A stretch of 64,000 bases of DNA, taken from Luteibacter yeojuensis. GTDB taxonomy: Bacteria > Pseudomonadota > Gammaproteobacteria > Xanthomonadales > Rhodanobacteraceae. The translations under genes were made by a program, and so were the position numbers. The stretch spans positions 1-64,000 of the forward strand of contig NZ_JZRB01000034.1 in NCBI RefSeq assembly GCF_000964085.1, read 5' to 3'. Below the pieces are notes generated by a model. It did not search any database. It worked only from the letters and a program-made list of their open reading frames with translations, and was not told the origin of the DNA. This document shows, in pieces, positions 17,580 through 25,275 of the stretch (within the stretch, counting starts at the first letter, position 1; each line of letters begins with the position of its first letter).

Positions 17580-18928
17580 TGAGCTGGAGTGAGACATTGC
17601 TGGATGCGTCGTTCCGTGGCGTACCCATTGATATCGCCGCGGATCAAATGAATGCCGCGCGCATGGTGACCAACAATGCCATCCCTTACCGGGATGGTGA
17701 GGAAGGCGAGGACATGGGGCGCGAGGCCCGCGTTGTTTCGCTGCGGATCGCTGTGCTGGGCGATGATTATGAGCAACGCCTGCAAGCGCTTATCGCAGCG
17801 CTCGACCAAGGTGGGCCGGGCGAACTGATCCACCCGGTGTATGGCCCCCTTCGGGTACTCGTCAGCCGGTACACCGTCGAACATGCTGCAGAGACGCCGG
17901 ACTACGCGGAAGTGTCCGCAGTCTTCGTGGAACATGCGTTGGACCAGCCCTTCTTCATCCGCTCATTCGAGGGCATCGATAGCGCCGCGGCGACGCTCGG
18001 CCGGCCTGATGGCGACTGGCGCCGGCATGTGCGCGACCTCCTGGGTCGCAGCCATAGCCTGATCGGTGAGTCCCGAGGCAGGCTGATGGGTGGCTGGGAA
18101 GGCCTCGTGCACGAGCTTCTCGGCCGGCCGGGCATCGGGCTCAGGTTGGCGCAGATGCGCGCTCAGTCGCGGGCCGTGCTCGCCGACCTCGAGTCCATTG
18201 CGGGGGCGCCGATGCCGGCCTTCGACGTCATGGCCCTGCCCAACAGGGTTGCGGCGGAAGTGGTCGACCTGCATAAGCGGATGGCATTGACTCTTCCGCC
18301 GACGCGCGGGCCTATGACGTCCCGGGGAGCGGTTGACACCATCATGCCTGGCGTACCCGGCCGTGACACCCTCCCGGGCCCAGTGGTACGGGTGTGGTCG
18401 GAACTCCTCACCGCGGCTCGCGACGGGCAGGTACCCGAGGCGAGCAGGCTGGTGATGCCGGGCCTGCACTCCGACGCAGCGGCCCTGCACGCGGCGGGGC
18501 TGCTCATGGTCGTGCACACAAGCCAGGCCCTGGCCATCGCGGCGGCGACCGCCATGGCGCTCGACCAGCAACGTGCCGAGCCCACGCTCCTGCCGTCGGA
18601 TATCGACCGCCTCGTGATGCATGCGCGCGCGATGCTCCAGGGTGGGATTGCCCTGCGCCGCCTGGTTCGACCCGACCACGAACTGGCTCGTGCCGTCGAC
18701 CCGATGAAGAACACGGCCGCACTCATCCTGGAGGCCGGGCGCCAGATCGTCCTGACCCGCCCCCCGCTCACGCGGCGGACCGTCGGCGCGACGACGTGCC
18801 TGCGTGCCCTTGCGCACCTGTGGTATGGCGAGCACGAGCGCGCGGTCGAACTGCAGCGACTCAACCCTACCCTCCGGCGCCCATACGCCATACCTGCCGG
18901 GACGGTGCTCCATGCCTACGCACGATGA
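17579..18928 (+). CDS. Mu gpN-like DNA circularisation/baseplate-hub protein
   Basis: A 449-residue protein with the N-terminal DNA-circularisation domain of gpN: SWSETLLDASFRGVPIDI...GREARVVSLRIAVLGDDYEQRLQALIAALDQGGPGELIHPVYG. The family is in fact a tail/baseplate component. The gene begins at the stop of the tape measure (TGATG) and overlaps gpP by 17 nt, as in Mu. The middle is rich in Leu, Ala and Arg with much higher GC than the preceding moron genes. Confidence 0.85.
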   Translation: MSWSETLLDASFRGVPIDIAADQMNAARMVTNNAIPYRDGEEGEDMGREARVVSLRIAVLGDDYEQRLQALIAALDQGGPGELIHPVYGPLRVLVSRYTVEHAAETPDYAEVSAVFVEHALDQPFFIRSFEGIDSAAATLGRPDGDWRRHVRDLLGRSHSLIGESRGRLMGGWEGLVHELLGRPGIGLRLAQMRAQSRAVLADLESIAGAPMPAFDVMALPNRVAAEVVDLHKRMALTLPPTRGPMTSRGAVDTIMPGVPGRDTLPGPVVRVWSELLTAARDGQVPEASRLVMPGLHSDAAALHAAGLLMVVHTSQALAIAAATAMALDQQRAEPTLLPSDIDRLVMHARAMLQGGIALRRLVRPDHELARAVDPMKNTAALILEAGRQIVLTRPPLTRRTVGATTCLRALAHLWYGEHERAVELQRLNPTLRRPYAIPAGTVLHAYAR

Positions 18929-19973
18929 GTCGATCCGCCTGAGTGTCGGCGGGTGCGTCAACTCGCACTGGATGGAGTGGAGTGTCAGCAGCGACATCAT
19001 GATTCCGGCCGATGCGTTTGACCTCGCTCTATACGCCACCCGGTCGTCTCCGTTTCCGCCCGAGATCGAACCAGGCTCGCCGTGTACCTTGCACCTCGGT
19101 GATGATCTCGTCCTGACGGGGCATATCGACGATATCGATGAAAGTGTGAGCAAGGATCGCCATGCCATCCTGATCAATGGGCGGGACCTTGCGGGGCCAT
19201 TGACTGATTGCGCAGCACCGCTGTACCACGCGACACAAGGCACCCTCTCTGAACTGATCGATCGCGTCACGCGCCCTTTCGGGATACGGACGACACGGAT
19301 TGCCGAGCACGCCCTTCGCCAGCGCATCCAGGGCGAGCCCGGGCGGTCGGCCTGGGATGTGGTGCGAGAGGCGGCCGACGCGGCCGGCCTCTGGCCGTGG
19401 GTAGAGCCCGATGGCACCCTGGTGATATCCCGCCCCGACTACCAGCGCGCGCCCGTCGGCCATCTCATCCTGAGATACGACGGTGCCCAGAATAATCTCC
19501 TGCAGCTTCGTATCCGACGAACTGCGGCGATGCGATACACCGATGTCACCGTACTCGGCCAGCACGCTGCCTTCGACCCTGATGCGTGGCAAGCCAACCG
19601 CGTCTCGCTACGTGGCCACGCCGTCGACCGGCAGGCTATGGAACGGGGTATTTACCGCCCCTACGTCATCGTGGACCCCACGTGCGAGAGCCAACGGCAA
19701 GCGGATAAGCGCGCTGAAGCCATTCTTACTGACTCCACCTTTGGGTCGTTCGAGGGCGTCGCGGTGGTGCGTGGCTGGCGTGCGCCGGATGGTTCGGTCT
19801 GGGCAGCTGGCCGGCGCATTGATCTAACCAGCGAGCCGCATGGCATCAGCGGCACTTTCTTCATCCGGGGGCGGAGGCTCAGCTTGAGCCGCACCCGCGG
19901 AAAGCAGACTGAGCTACGGCTCTGCATGGACAACACCTGGCTGGCCGGGACGCCAGCGGGGACGCAATCGTGA
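18912..19973 (+). CDS. Mu gpP-like baseplate hub protein (gpD/gp27 family)
   Basis: A 353-residue protein. It starts MPTHDESIRLSVGG and has GDDLVLTGHIDDIDESVSKDRHAILINGRDLAGPLTDC, typical of Mu gp44 (P) and phage late-control D proteins that form the hub ring holding the spike. The start at 18912 overlaps the gpN end by 17 nt; the longer frame from 18804 lies inside gpN. The spike gene follows after 9 nt. Confidence 0.85.
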   Translation: MPTHDESIRLSVGGCVNSHWMEWSVSSDIMIPADAFDLALYATRSSPFPPEIEPGSPCTLHLGDDLVLTGHIDDIDESVSKDRHAILINGRDLAGPLTDCAAPLYHATQGTLSELIDRVTRPFGIRTTRIAEHALRQRIQGEPGRSAWDVVREAADAAGLWPWVEPDGTLVISRPDYQRAPVGHLILRYDGAQNNLLQLRIRRTAAMRYTDVTVLGQHAAFDPDAWQANRVSLRGHAVDRQAMERGIYRPYVIVDPTCESQRQADKRAEAILTDSTFGSFEGVAVVRGWRAPDGSVWAAGRRIDLTSEPHGISGTFFIRGRRLSLSRTRGKQTELRLCMDNTWLAGTPAGTQS

Positions 19974-19982
19974 AGGACGCAC

Positions 19983-20522
19983 ATGACATTCACACGCCAA
20001 TTTTTCAGCGCCGGCCGCCGCGGGGCGCATAGCGCACGCCAGGCATTCCGCGCGGTACTCACCCGGCTGGACGCGACGCGGGCCATCCCACCCGCACAGG
20101 CGACGGGCGTTTCGGGCGAGACGCTCGCATGCGAACTCATCCAGCAATACGGCATGGCCTCGGCGCCGCCTGAAGGGGCGGAGGTCGTCATCCTGCCGCT
20201 GGGCGGCAGCTCGACACACGGGGTCATCGTCGCGTCGATCCACGGCGAGCACCGTATTGAGCTCAAGCCGGGCGAGGTCGCCTTGCACACCACCGAGGGC
20301 GACTTCCTGCATTTCAAGCAGGGACGCGTGGTTGAACTGGTCACGGAGACGTTGCGGGTGACGGCCTCGAAGGAGGTCTTGTTCGACACGCCTGAGCTCA
20401 GATGCACCGGTGATATCGCCGACAAGGCCCGAAGCATGGCCGCCGACCGAGAGATCTACAACGGGCACGATCACATCGTGCCGAATGCAGGGAAGTCCGA
20501 ACCGCCGGGAGCGCAACAGTAA
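19983..20522 (+). CDS. baseplate spike protein (Mu gp45-like)
   Basis: A 179-residue spike. Repeated beta strands (RIELKPGEVALHTTEGDFLHFKQGRVVELVTETLRVTASKEVLFDTPELRCTGDI) form the triple-stranded helix, preceded by an OB-fold-like start. The C-terminus has NGHDHIVP; in P2 gpV and Mu gp45 an HxH motif binds iron at the membrane-piercing tip. Its final TAA shares the adenine used by the next ATG. It is the tip that punctures the target outer membrane. Confidence 0.85.
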   Translation: MTFTRQFFSAGRRGAHSARQAFRAVLTRLDATRAIPPAQATGVSGETLACELIQQYGMASAPPEGAEVVILPLGGSSTHGVIVASIHGEHRIELKPGEVALHTTEGDFLHFKQGRVVELVTETLRVTASKEVLFDTPELRCTGDIADKARSMAADREIYNGHDHIVPNAGKSEPPGAQQ

Positions 20523-20872
20523 TGGACCACGAAATCGACCCGGTGACCGGAGACCTTACAGGCAGGCGAATCACTGACCTGCGCAACGCGGTCTATCTTC
20601 GACTTCAGGTGCCGCGAGGTAGCTGGTTTGGCGACAAGGACCTTGGCAGCCACATGCATCTTCTACGGCGCGCCAAGGCAACACCACGGACGCTTAAGCT
20701 GGCTATTCACTACGCGAATGATGCTTTAGCGCCGCTCTTGGCGGATGGCCGAGCTCAGTTAATCGAGGTGGACGGCTCGTTTTCACGAAAGAACCGACTG
20801 GCATTACGAATCATCGTCACTGAACCGAGTGGCGCAACCCATAACTTTAACCACGACGTTATTGTTGCCTAA
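20522..20872 (+). CDS. baseplate wedge protein, GpW/gp25 family (Mu gp46)
   Basis: A 116-residue member of the gp25-like family: an N-terminal DLRNAVYLRLQVPRGSWFGDKDLGSH and a central AIHYANDALAPLLADGRAQLIEVDGSF. gp25 initiates sheath assembly at the baseplate. The start codon overlaps the spike stop (TAATG). Base composition drops from here to the end of the module compared with gpN/gpP, hinting at a different origin for the distal baseplate and fibre block. Confidence 0.82.
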   Translation: MDHEIDPVTGDLTGRRITDLRNAVYLRLQVPRGSWFGDKDLGSHMHLLRRAKATPRTLKLAIHYANDALAPLLADGRAQLIEVDGSFSRKNRLALRIIVTEPSGATHNFNHDVIVA

Positions 20873-20874
20873 GC

Positions 20875-21945
20875 ATGCCTATACAGACGCCTACCTTCGA
20901 GTCTTTGCGAGCGCGATACCTCCGCGACTTACGCAACGAAGAGAACGATACCAGTACTGACTCCGACAACGCCGTACGGGCCGCCAGCGTGGCGGCGGTG
21001 GCCGAAGGTCTGTATGCAGAGATCCAGTGGCTTTATCGACAGATTTGGGCAACCGACGCTGACGCGGATGAGCTCGAGCGTCACGCCCGTGACCGCGGTC
21101 TAACGAGAAAACCTGCTATCGCTTCGATTGGTACGTGTCGGGTTACCGGACGGCCTGCCGCCCGCCTTCCAGAAGGCGCAGCAATTCGTCACCCTGCTGG
21201 CACGACCTTCACGACGATGGCCGACGCGGTCGTGGGGCCTGATGGAACCACGAAGGTCAGGGTCGTCGCGGTAGACGCAGGGTCCTCAACCAACGGCCTG
21301 GCTGGGCCGGCGACTGTGATCTCGCCACCCGCAGGTCTCGATTCCGATGCGCTTCTCGTCGAAGCACTAGCGGGTGGCAGCGATGAGGAATCCTCACTGG
21401 CACTTCTGAATCGATATTTGGATGTCATCCGCAGGCCCCCAGCTGGTGGAAACCAGTACGACTATCGGCGCTGGGCGAAGGACGTGCCTGGGGTCGCCGA
21501 CGCATGGGTGTACCCGCTAAGGAGTGGTCTGGGCACTGTTGACGTGGCCATCGTGGCGGAGGATGGGCTTCCCACTCCCGAACTCGTACAAGCAGTTCAA
21601 TTTGCCATCGATAGAAACCGTCCTGCGGGGGGCCGTGCCGGACAGGTATTTTCTCCCAAGGAACTGCTTGTCGATGTCGTAGCGAAGGTTGATATCGCAG
21701 ACGGCTACACGCTGGAAGGCTTGGTTACGAGCGGCCACCCGCTGGTTGCGGCGCTGATTGATCGGATCGCGCCCGGGGAGCCTCTGCGACGAAGCCTAAT
21801 CGAAGGCGTTCTTACGAATCTACCTGGGGTCAACGATCGTCACCTCGTATCGCCAGCGACAAACGTGAAGCCGGGCTCGGGCCAGGGAGAAGCCTCGCTG
21901 GAGTGGATTCGGCTAGGGCGATTTGTTCTGGAGCCGATGGAATGA
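20875..21945 (+). CDS. baseplate J-like protein (Mu gp47)
   Basis: A 356-residue baseplate protein. FESLRARYLRDLRNEE, DADADELERHARDRGLTRKPA and PPAGGNQYDYRRWAKDVPGVADAWVYPLRSGLGTVDVAI are hallmarks of the gpJ/gp47 family (equivalent of T4 gp6). It forms the inner wedge ring that transmits the contraction signal from fibres to sheath. There are 2 nt after W and a 4-nt ATGA overlap with the next gene. Confidence 0.88.
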   Translation: MPIQTPTFESLRARYLRDLRNEENDTSTDSDNAVRAASVAAVAEGLYAEIQWLYRQIWATDADADELERHARDRGLTRKPAIASIGTCRVTGRPAARLPEGAAIRHPAGTTFTTMADAVVGPDGTTKVRVVAVDAGSSTNGLAGPATVISPPAGLDSDALLVEALAGGSDEESSLALLNRYLDVIRRPPAGGNQYDYRRWAKDVPGVADAWVYPLRSGLGTVDVAIVAEDGLPTPELVQAVQFAIDRNRPAGGRAGQVFSPKELLVDVVAKVDIADGYTLEGLVTSGHPLVAALIDRIAPGEPLRRSLIEGVLTNLPGVNDRHLVSPATNVKPGSGQGEASLEWIRLGRFVLEPME

Positions 21946-22457
21946 TCATTAACGATGTTCTCAAGAGCCTTCTTCCGCTCGGGGCGTACTCGGCTAACGG
22001 ACCAAACATTTCGCGACACATACTTGCTGAGGCAGAGCTATTCGCGGAGCTTAGCGCCGTCTTAGGGCGCCTCCACGGCGCTCTTCATCCGAAGACCGCC
22101 GTTCATGACCTGGAAGAATGGGAGCGTCTCTACGCGATCACACCGTCGCCAGGCTCCTCTTTGCAACAACGTTCCCAAGCGATTAGCAGCAAACAAGCGG
22201 AGGTCGGAGGGTTGTCGAAAGACTACTTCAAGCGGCTCGCCCGTGCCGCCGGCTACGCAATAACGATTTTGGAGCCCGCTCCTTTCGAAGTCGGCCGTTG
22301 TCGGTGCGGCGACGCCCTGTACCGAGAAGAGATTCGCTTTGTTTGGCAGGTCCACATAGACGAACGCCCGATCGGATCCACCTTGGCTTCCGATGAAGCA
22401 CTCGAGGCCACCTTCAAGGATCTGAAGGCGGCGCACACCTATTGTCAGTTCATCTGA
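21942..22457 (+). CDS. baseplate/tail protein, Mu gp48-like (DUF2313)
   Basis: A 171-residue protein of the Mu gp48/YmfQ family: DVLKSLLPLGAYS near the start, then DLEEWERLYAITPSPGSSLQQRSQAISSKQAEVGGLSKDYFKRLARAAGY. The C-terminal half contains CRCGDALY and HTYCQF. Family members (P2 gpI analogues) link the baseplate to the fibres. The start at 21942 is fixed by the ATGA overlap with the J-like gene. Confidence 0.85.
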   Translation: MIINDVLKSLLPLGAYSANGPNISRHILAEAELFAELSAVLGRLHGALHPKTAVHDLEEWERLYAITPSPGSSLQQRSQAISSKQAEVGGLSKDYFKRLARAAGYAITILEPAPFEVGRCRCGDALYREEIRFVWQVHIDERPIGSTLASDEALEATFKDLKAAHTYCQFI

Positions 22458-22464
22458 GTCAACC

Positions 22465-23466
22465 ATGTATCCCATTGACACACGTACCGCCGTCGCGAAG
22501 CGCCCCGAGATCACCGAGCAAGGCACTCCGGGATGGTTTACTCATGGAGACAGCGAGAGAGGCGAGCCACCCACTGTCGTTGATGCCGACTGGATGAATC
22601 GCGTTCAAGCCGAGCTCATGAATGCGATAACCGGCGCGAACATCGAGCTGGAAAAGAAAGATACGCACCAGCTTCTCGCTGCGATCAAGGCCCTATCTCG
22701 AACCAGCCCGTATATACCTGGCCAGATCATTGCCTTTGCCGGAGAAAGAGTGCCGGCGAATACCCTGCGTTGTGACGGTTCGCTGGTATCTAGACATGCC
22801 TATCCTGCCCTTTTCGACGCCATCGGTGAACGCTATGGCGAGGGTGATGGAACTACAACTTTCTCGATCCCGCTAGTCGGACCTGGCCACACACTGGTTC
22901 AGGCGGCGCAAGTGGATGCGATCGGAGAGGTCACGGTAGGCGATGTTCTTTCTCATACCCATGCCGCTAGCATCGCCAGCGCCCCTGATCACTCCCATGG
23001 AATTAGCATTGCCGACGGCGGCGTACACAGCCACGGAGCGGCAGCTGGTGCGGGTGGTCACCATGATCACAGTGTGTGGACCGATCAACAAGGCTGGCAC
23101 GGTCACGGCGGCTCAACCGGCGCGGATGGCTCGCATGCACACTCCTATACAGCACACATCGGAGGCCCCGTCGACGGAGCTGGCAAGGGCAGCACGCCTG
23201 CCATGTCCTCCCAGAATACGTCCGTATCGGGCCACCATGCGCACGGCCTTTACATCGACGGTAACGGTACGCATGGGCACAACATTGGAATCGCCGGCGG
23301 GGGGACTCACGGGCACGCCATCGATGTAGCGGCCGCCGGTGGGCATTCGCATGCTGCCAGCAGTGCGAGCGCCGGGGCGCACTCGCATGAACTTCAGGTG
23401 GATGCATCGGGCGCCGCCTCAAATCTCGCGGCCGGGCTCTGCATTATTTACTGCATTGCATATTGA
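22465..23466 (+). CDS. histidine-rich tail fibre with collar domain
   Basis: A 333-residue fibre protein. Residues about 90-145 form a phage tail collar domain (PGQIIAFAGERVPANTLRCDGSLVSRHAYPALFDAIGERYGEGDGTTTF). The C-terminal half (about residues 165-320) is a run of glycine-rich strands each ending in H-x-H: SHTHA, DHSHG, VHSHG, HHDH, WHGHG, SHAHS, HHAHG, THGHN, THGHA, GHSHA, AHSHE. HxH sites in trimeric fibres such as T4 gp12 coordinate iron or zinc along the axis, so this is probably a metal-stapled receptor-binding needle. It determines target range. Confidence 0.85.
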   Translation: MYPIDTRTAVAKRPEITEQGTPGWFTHGDSERGEPPTVVDADWMNRVQAELMNAITGANIELEKKDTHQLLAAIKALSRTSPYIPGQIIAFAGERVPANTLRCDGSLVSRHAYPALFDAIGERYGEGDGTTTFSIPLVGPGHTLVQAAQVDAIGEVTVGDVLSHTHAASIASAPDHSHGISIADGGVHSHGAAAGAGGHHDHSVWTDQQGWHGHGGSTGADGSHAHSYTAHIGGPVDGAGKGSTPAMSSQNTSVSGHHAHGLYIDGNGTHGHNIGIAGGGTHGHAIDVAAAGGHSHAASSASAGAHSHELQVDASGAASNLAAGLCIIYCIAY

Positions 23467-23494
23467 CCCTCGAGCGGTCTTATCAAGGAGCTAT

Positions 23495-24070
23495 ATGGAC
23501 ATCTTCAGGTCAGAGGAAGGCTTGGAATTCGTCATCGGTTACTCTTACAGCGAGATCACCCGCGAATATCTTTCTGAGGTTCGCGTGTATCGGCTCGGTG
23601 ACGATCAACGATTCGTTCTCCCCCGATTCTCGACGCTAGCCGTGCCCGATCTCGAAGCGAGGGTCCATAGTGCGCAGCAGTTCGACATTGAAGCCAACAA
23701 ATGGCGTACGGCCCAGGACTTCCGTACCGCACGGCTATATTCGAAGGCGTCGGGCCGAGTGGAGGAAAACCGGCTGAAGCTCGGAGATAGCATTCCGCGC
23801 CACCTGACTGTTCAGGCTCCGCCGGCGCACGGGCCACATTTGCAGACTGCGGTCCACTGGGACGAGTCGAAAGACCAATGGGCGCTCGTGCCTGACTTCA
23901 GTAGTACGCCACTGTGGCAAAAAGACGGCGCGCACCTGGCTCCTTCGCTAGCGGTCGGGGAGCCGATCCCACCCGAGCTCACCCCTGTTCGGCCGCCCTT
24001 GGAGCTGCTGAACGCAGGCGGAGTGATTCATTGGCACGAGGACTCCAAGGTTTGGAGGCGCGTCCCGTGA
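23495..24070 (+). CDS. probable tail fibre accessory/assembly protein with internal duplication
   Basis: A 191-residue protein directly after the fibre. AAGGAG lies 6 nt before ATG 23495, which decides the start over the longer frame that overlaps the fibre. Two tandem repeats of about 55 residues are visible: W-x3-x-DF-x5-LY-x-K...LKLGDSIPRHLTVQAPP...VHW, then W-x2-VPDF-x4-LWQK...LAVGEPIPPELTPVRPP...IHW. Such W/DF repeats are seen in some fibre-assembly proteins. No catalytic motif is seen. It could be a fibre chaperone or a decoration subunit. Confidence 0.6.
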   Translation: MDIFRSEEGLEFVIGYSYSEITREYLSEVRVYRLGDDQRFVLPRFSTLAVPDLEARVHSAQQFDIEANKWRTAQDFRTARLYSKASGRVEENRLKLGDSIPRHLTVQAPPAHGPHLQTAVHWDESKDQWALVPDFSSTPLWQKDGAHLAPSLAVGEPIPPELTPVRPPLELLNAGGVIHWHEDSKVWRRVP

Positions 24071-24150
24071 GCTAAGCAACTGAAGCCCGTCAGATGCGAG
24101 CCCACCCAACCAAACCAAGCGCCGGCGTCGTGTGCGGTGATCTAAGGAAT

Positions 24151-24280
24151 CACTTCTACCACTGTTAACCACGAGCATATGGACGACACGAGTGTAGGCG
24201 AACGCTGACTTACGCAGGCTGGTCGATGTGAAAGCATCTCGCGCTCATTGAATCACGAGCCATTACCTCTGCATGAAAAC
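24151..24280 (+). repeat. leader repeat, copy 2 (cysteine-rich gene family)
   Basis: Ungapped match to 14312-14441 at about 75% identity, including CTGACTTAC-N14-GTGAAAGCATCTCGCGC and the start-codon context. In this copy the GTG frame stops after seven codons, so it cannot be part of the gene. Confidence 0.75.
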
Positions 24281-24761
24281 TAGTTACCATTCAATCATCC
24301 GAAATGCAGAGAAGCCTTTAAAATACTGGATGAAAGTGGCCGCCTTCGTCGCATTATCGATATTGTTAGTGTCGACAGGAGCCATACGATTAGAAACTTC
24401 TGAGGACATCATCAACGATGCTGCCCACCTGGCGAGCGTCTCGGTAATGGGAGATTACCTCGAGTCATTGGAACGCATATGGGAAAAGAGAAACAGAGAC
24501 TGTGGCGCGCCCGGCGAGTTGAGTACTGGAAGCTACGCCGAGTCAGCCCAGCGTATAGCTGAAAGTTTTGAAGAAGCGAGCGAAGAACTCGAACGAGAGA
24601 GCCCCTACCAAGTTTGCGCAATCGCAGCGAGGGATGTAGCCCTTCAAATGGCAAACTGCAAGGGCAAGCGGAGCGTGGAGATCAGCAAGAGGCTTAAGGG
24701 GCTGTGGGAGATCGACAAAAGACGGTGCCTTCTCGAAATCAAGTTTGCTGATCCCAGATAA
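24273..24761 (+). CDS. small secreted four-cysteine protein, paralogue 3
   Basis: A 162-residue protein, nearly the same length as paralogue 1 and aligned with it from the first codon. The N-terminal hydrophobic segment (VAAFVALSILLVSTGAIRL) is a signal peptide or anchor. The family cysteines are in RIWEKRNRDC, YQVCAIAARDVALQMANCKGKRS and DKRRCLLEI. It closes the tail module after the fibre genes. The repeat shared with 14312-14441 shows that gene and leader moved together. Confidence 0.73.
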   Translation: MKTSYHSIIRNAEKPLKYWMKVAAFVALSILLVSTGAIRLETSEDIINDAAHLASVSVMGDYLESLERIWEKRNRDCGAPGELSTGSYAESAQRIAESFEEASEELERESPYQVCAIAARDVALQMANCKGKRSVEISKRLKGLWEIDKRRCLLEIKFADPR

Positions 24762-24804
24762 AAGTAGATCAAAGCAATTGAAACCCGGTGACGCACGCAC
24801 TGAG

Positions 24805-24841
24805 CTCGACCACAAAGTGATCCAGGCAGCTGAGAGGCGAC
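24805..24841 (+). repeat. displaced fragment of the tail chaperone gene
   Basis: A 37-nt stretch matching 14002-14038 at 34 of 37 positions, the segment just upstream of the frameshift site. It lacks the slippery A-run and any open frame, so it is debris of a duplication that also produced paralogue 3. Confidence 0.75.
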
Positions 24842-24900
24842 CACCGTGACTGCCGTCGGGCACCGTGCGGGCCCTGCTCCGGGTTCAGCACCCGCCGCTA

Positions 24901-25131
24901 TCACGGCCCGTCAAACGCACCTTTGAACACCCGAACCGCCTCCCCCACCGCCACCTCATGCGCCTCCCCCTGATGCCCAGCCTTCCCACACTGCGGCACA
25001 TCCTTCCTCCCCTGTGGTCGCCTGCGGCCTCCTTGAAGCGTTCCTGCATGGTGAGATCCTTCAGCCATGCGCCGATGTCGCGTGCCGTGAGCTCCGGTGC
25101 TTCAAGCTAGGGTGCGAACACGCCGTCGTCC
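24901..25131 (-). pseudogene. truncated copy of the secreted alpha/beta hydrolase gene
   Basis: This stretch matches two blocks of the intact gene at 36644-37723: its 3' end (36644 to about 36755) and an internal part (about 36998-37105), fused by a deletion of roughly 240 bp. Identity is high, for example CGCCTCCCCCACCGCCACC is shared exactly. An in-frame stop and frameshifts remove coding capacity. It lies at the right edge of the tail module, 11.8 kb from the intact gene and in the same orientation. Confidence 0.8.
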
Positions 25132-25275
25132 TCAGCCACGGGGTGTGCTATCGCGGCATGCATGCGGTTGCAGGAAGTGGCGCAAGCACGCCCGACAGGC
25201 GCTGTTGCTCGCGATTGAGCCGGTCCTGCTGCGCTCGCGGCCGCCGGCTGATGCAGGAGCGGACGATCTGCGCGT

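Noticed and set aside
22900-23440. Short repeated units looking like a CRISPR or minisatellite
   Set aside because: They are in-frame glycine/histidine codons of the fibre gene with irregular spacing and no identical direct repeats.
11104-24761. Complete Mu-like prophage
   Set aside because: No transposase, repressor, terminase, portal or capsid gene in any frame; only tail functions are present.
24901-25131. A functional second hydrolase gene
   Set aside because: Internal deletion of about 240 bp and stops leave no usable frame.
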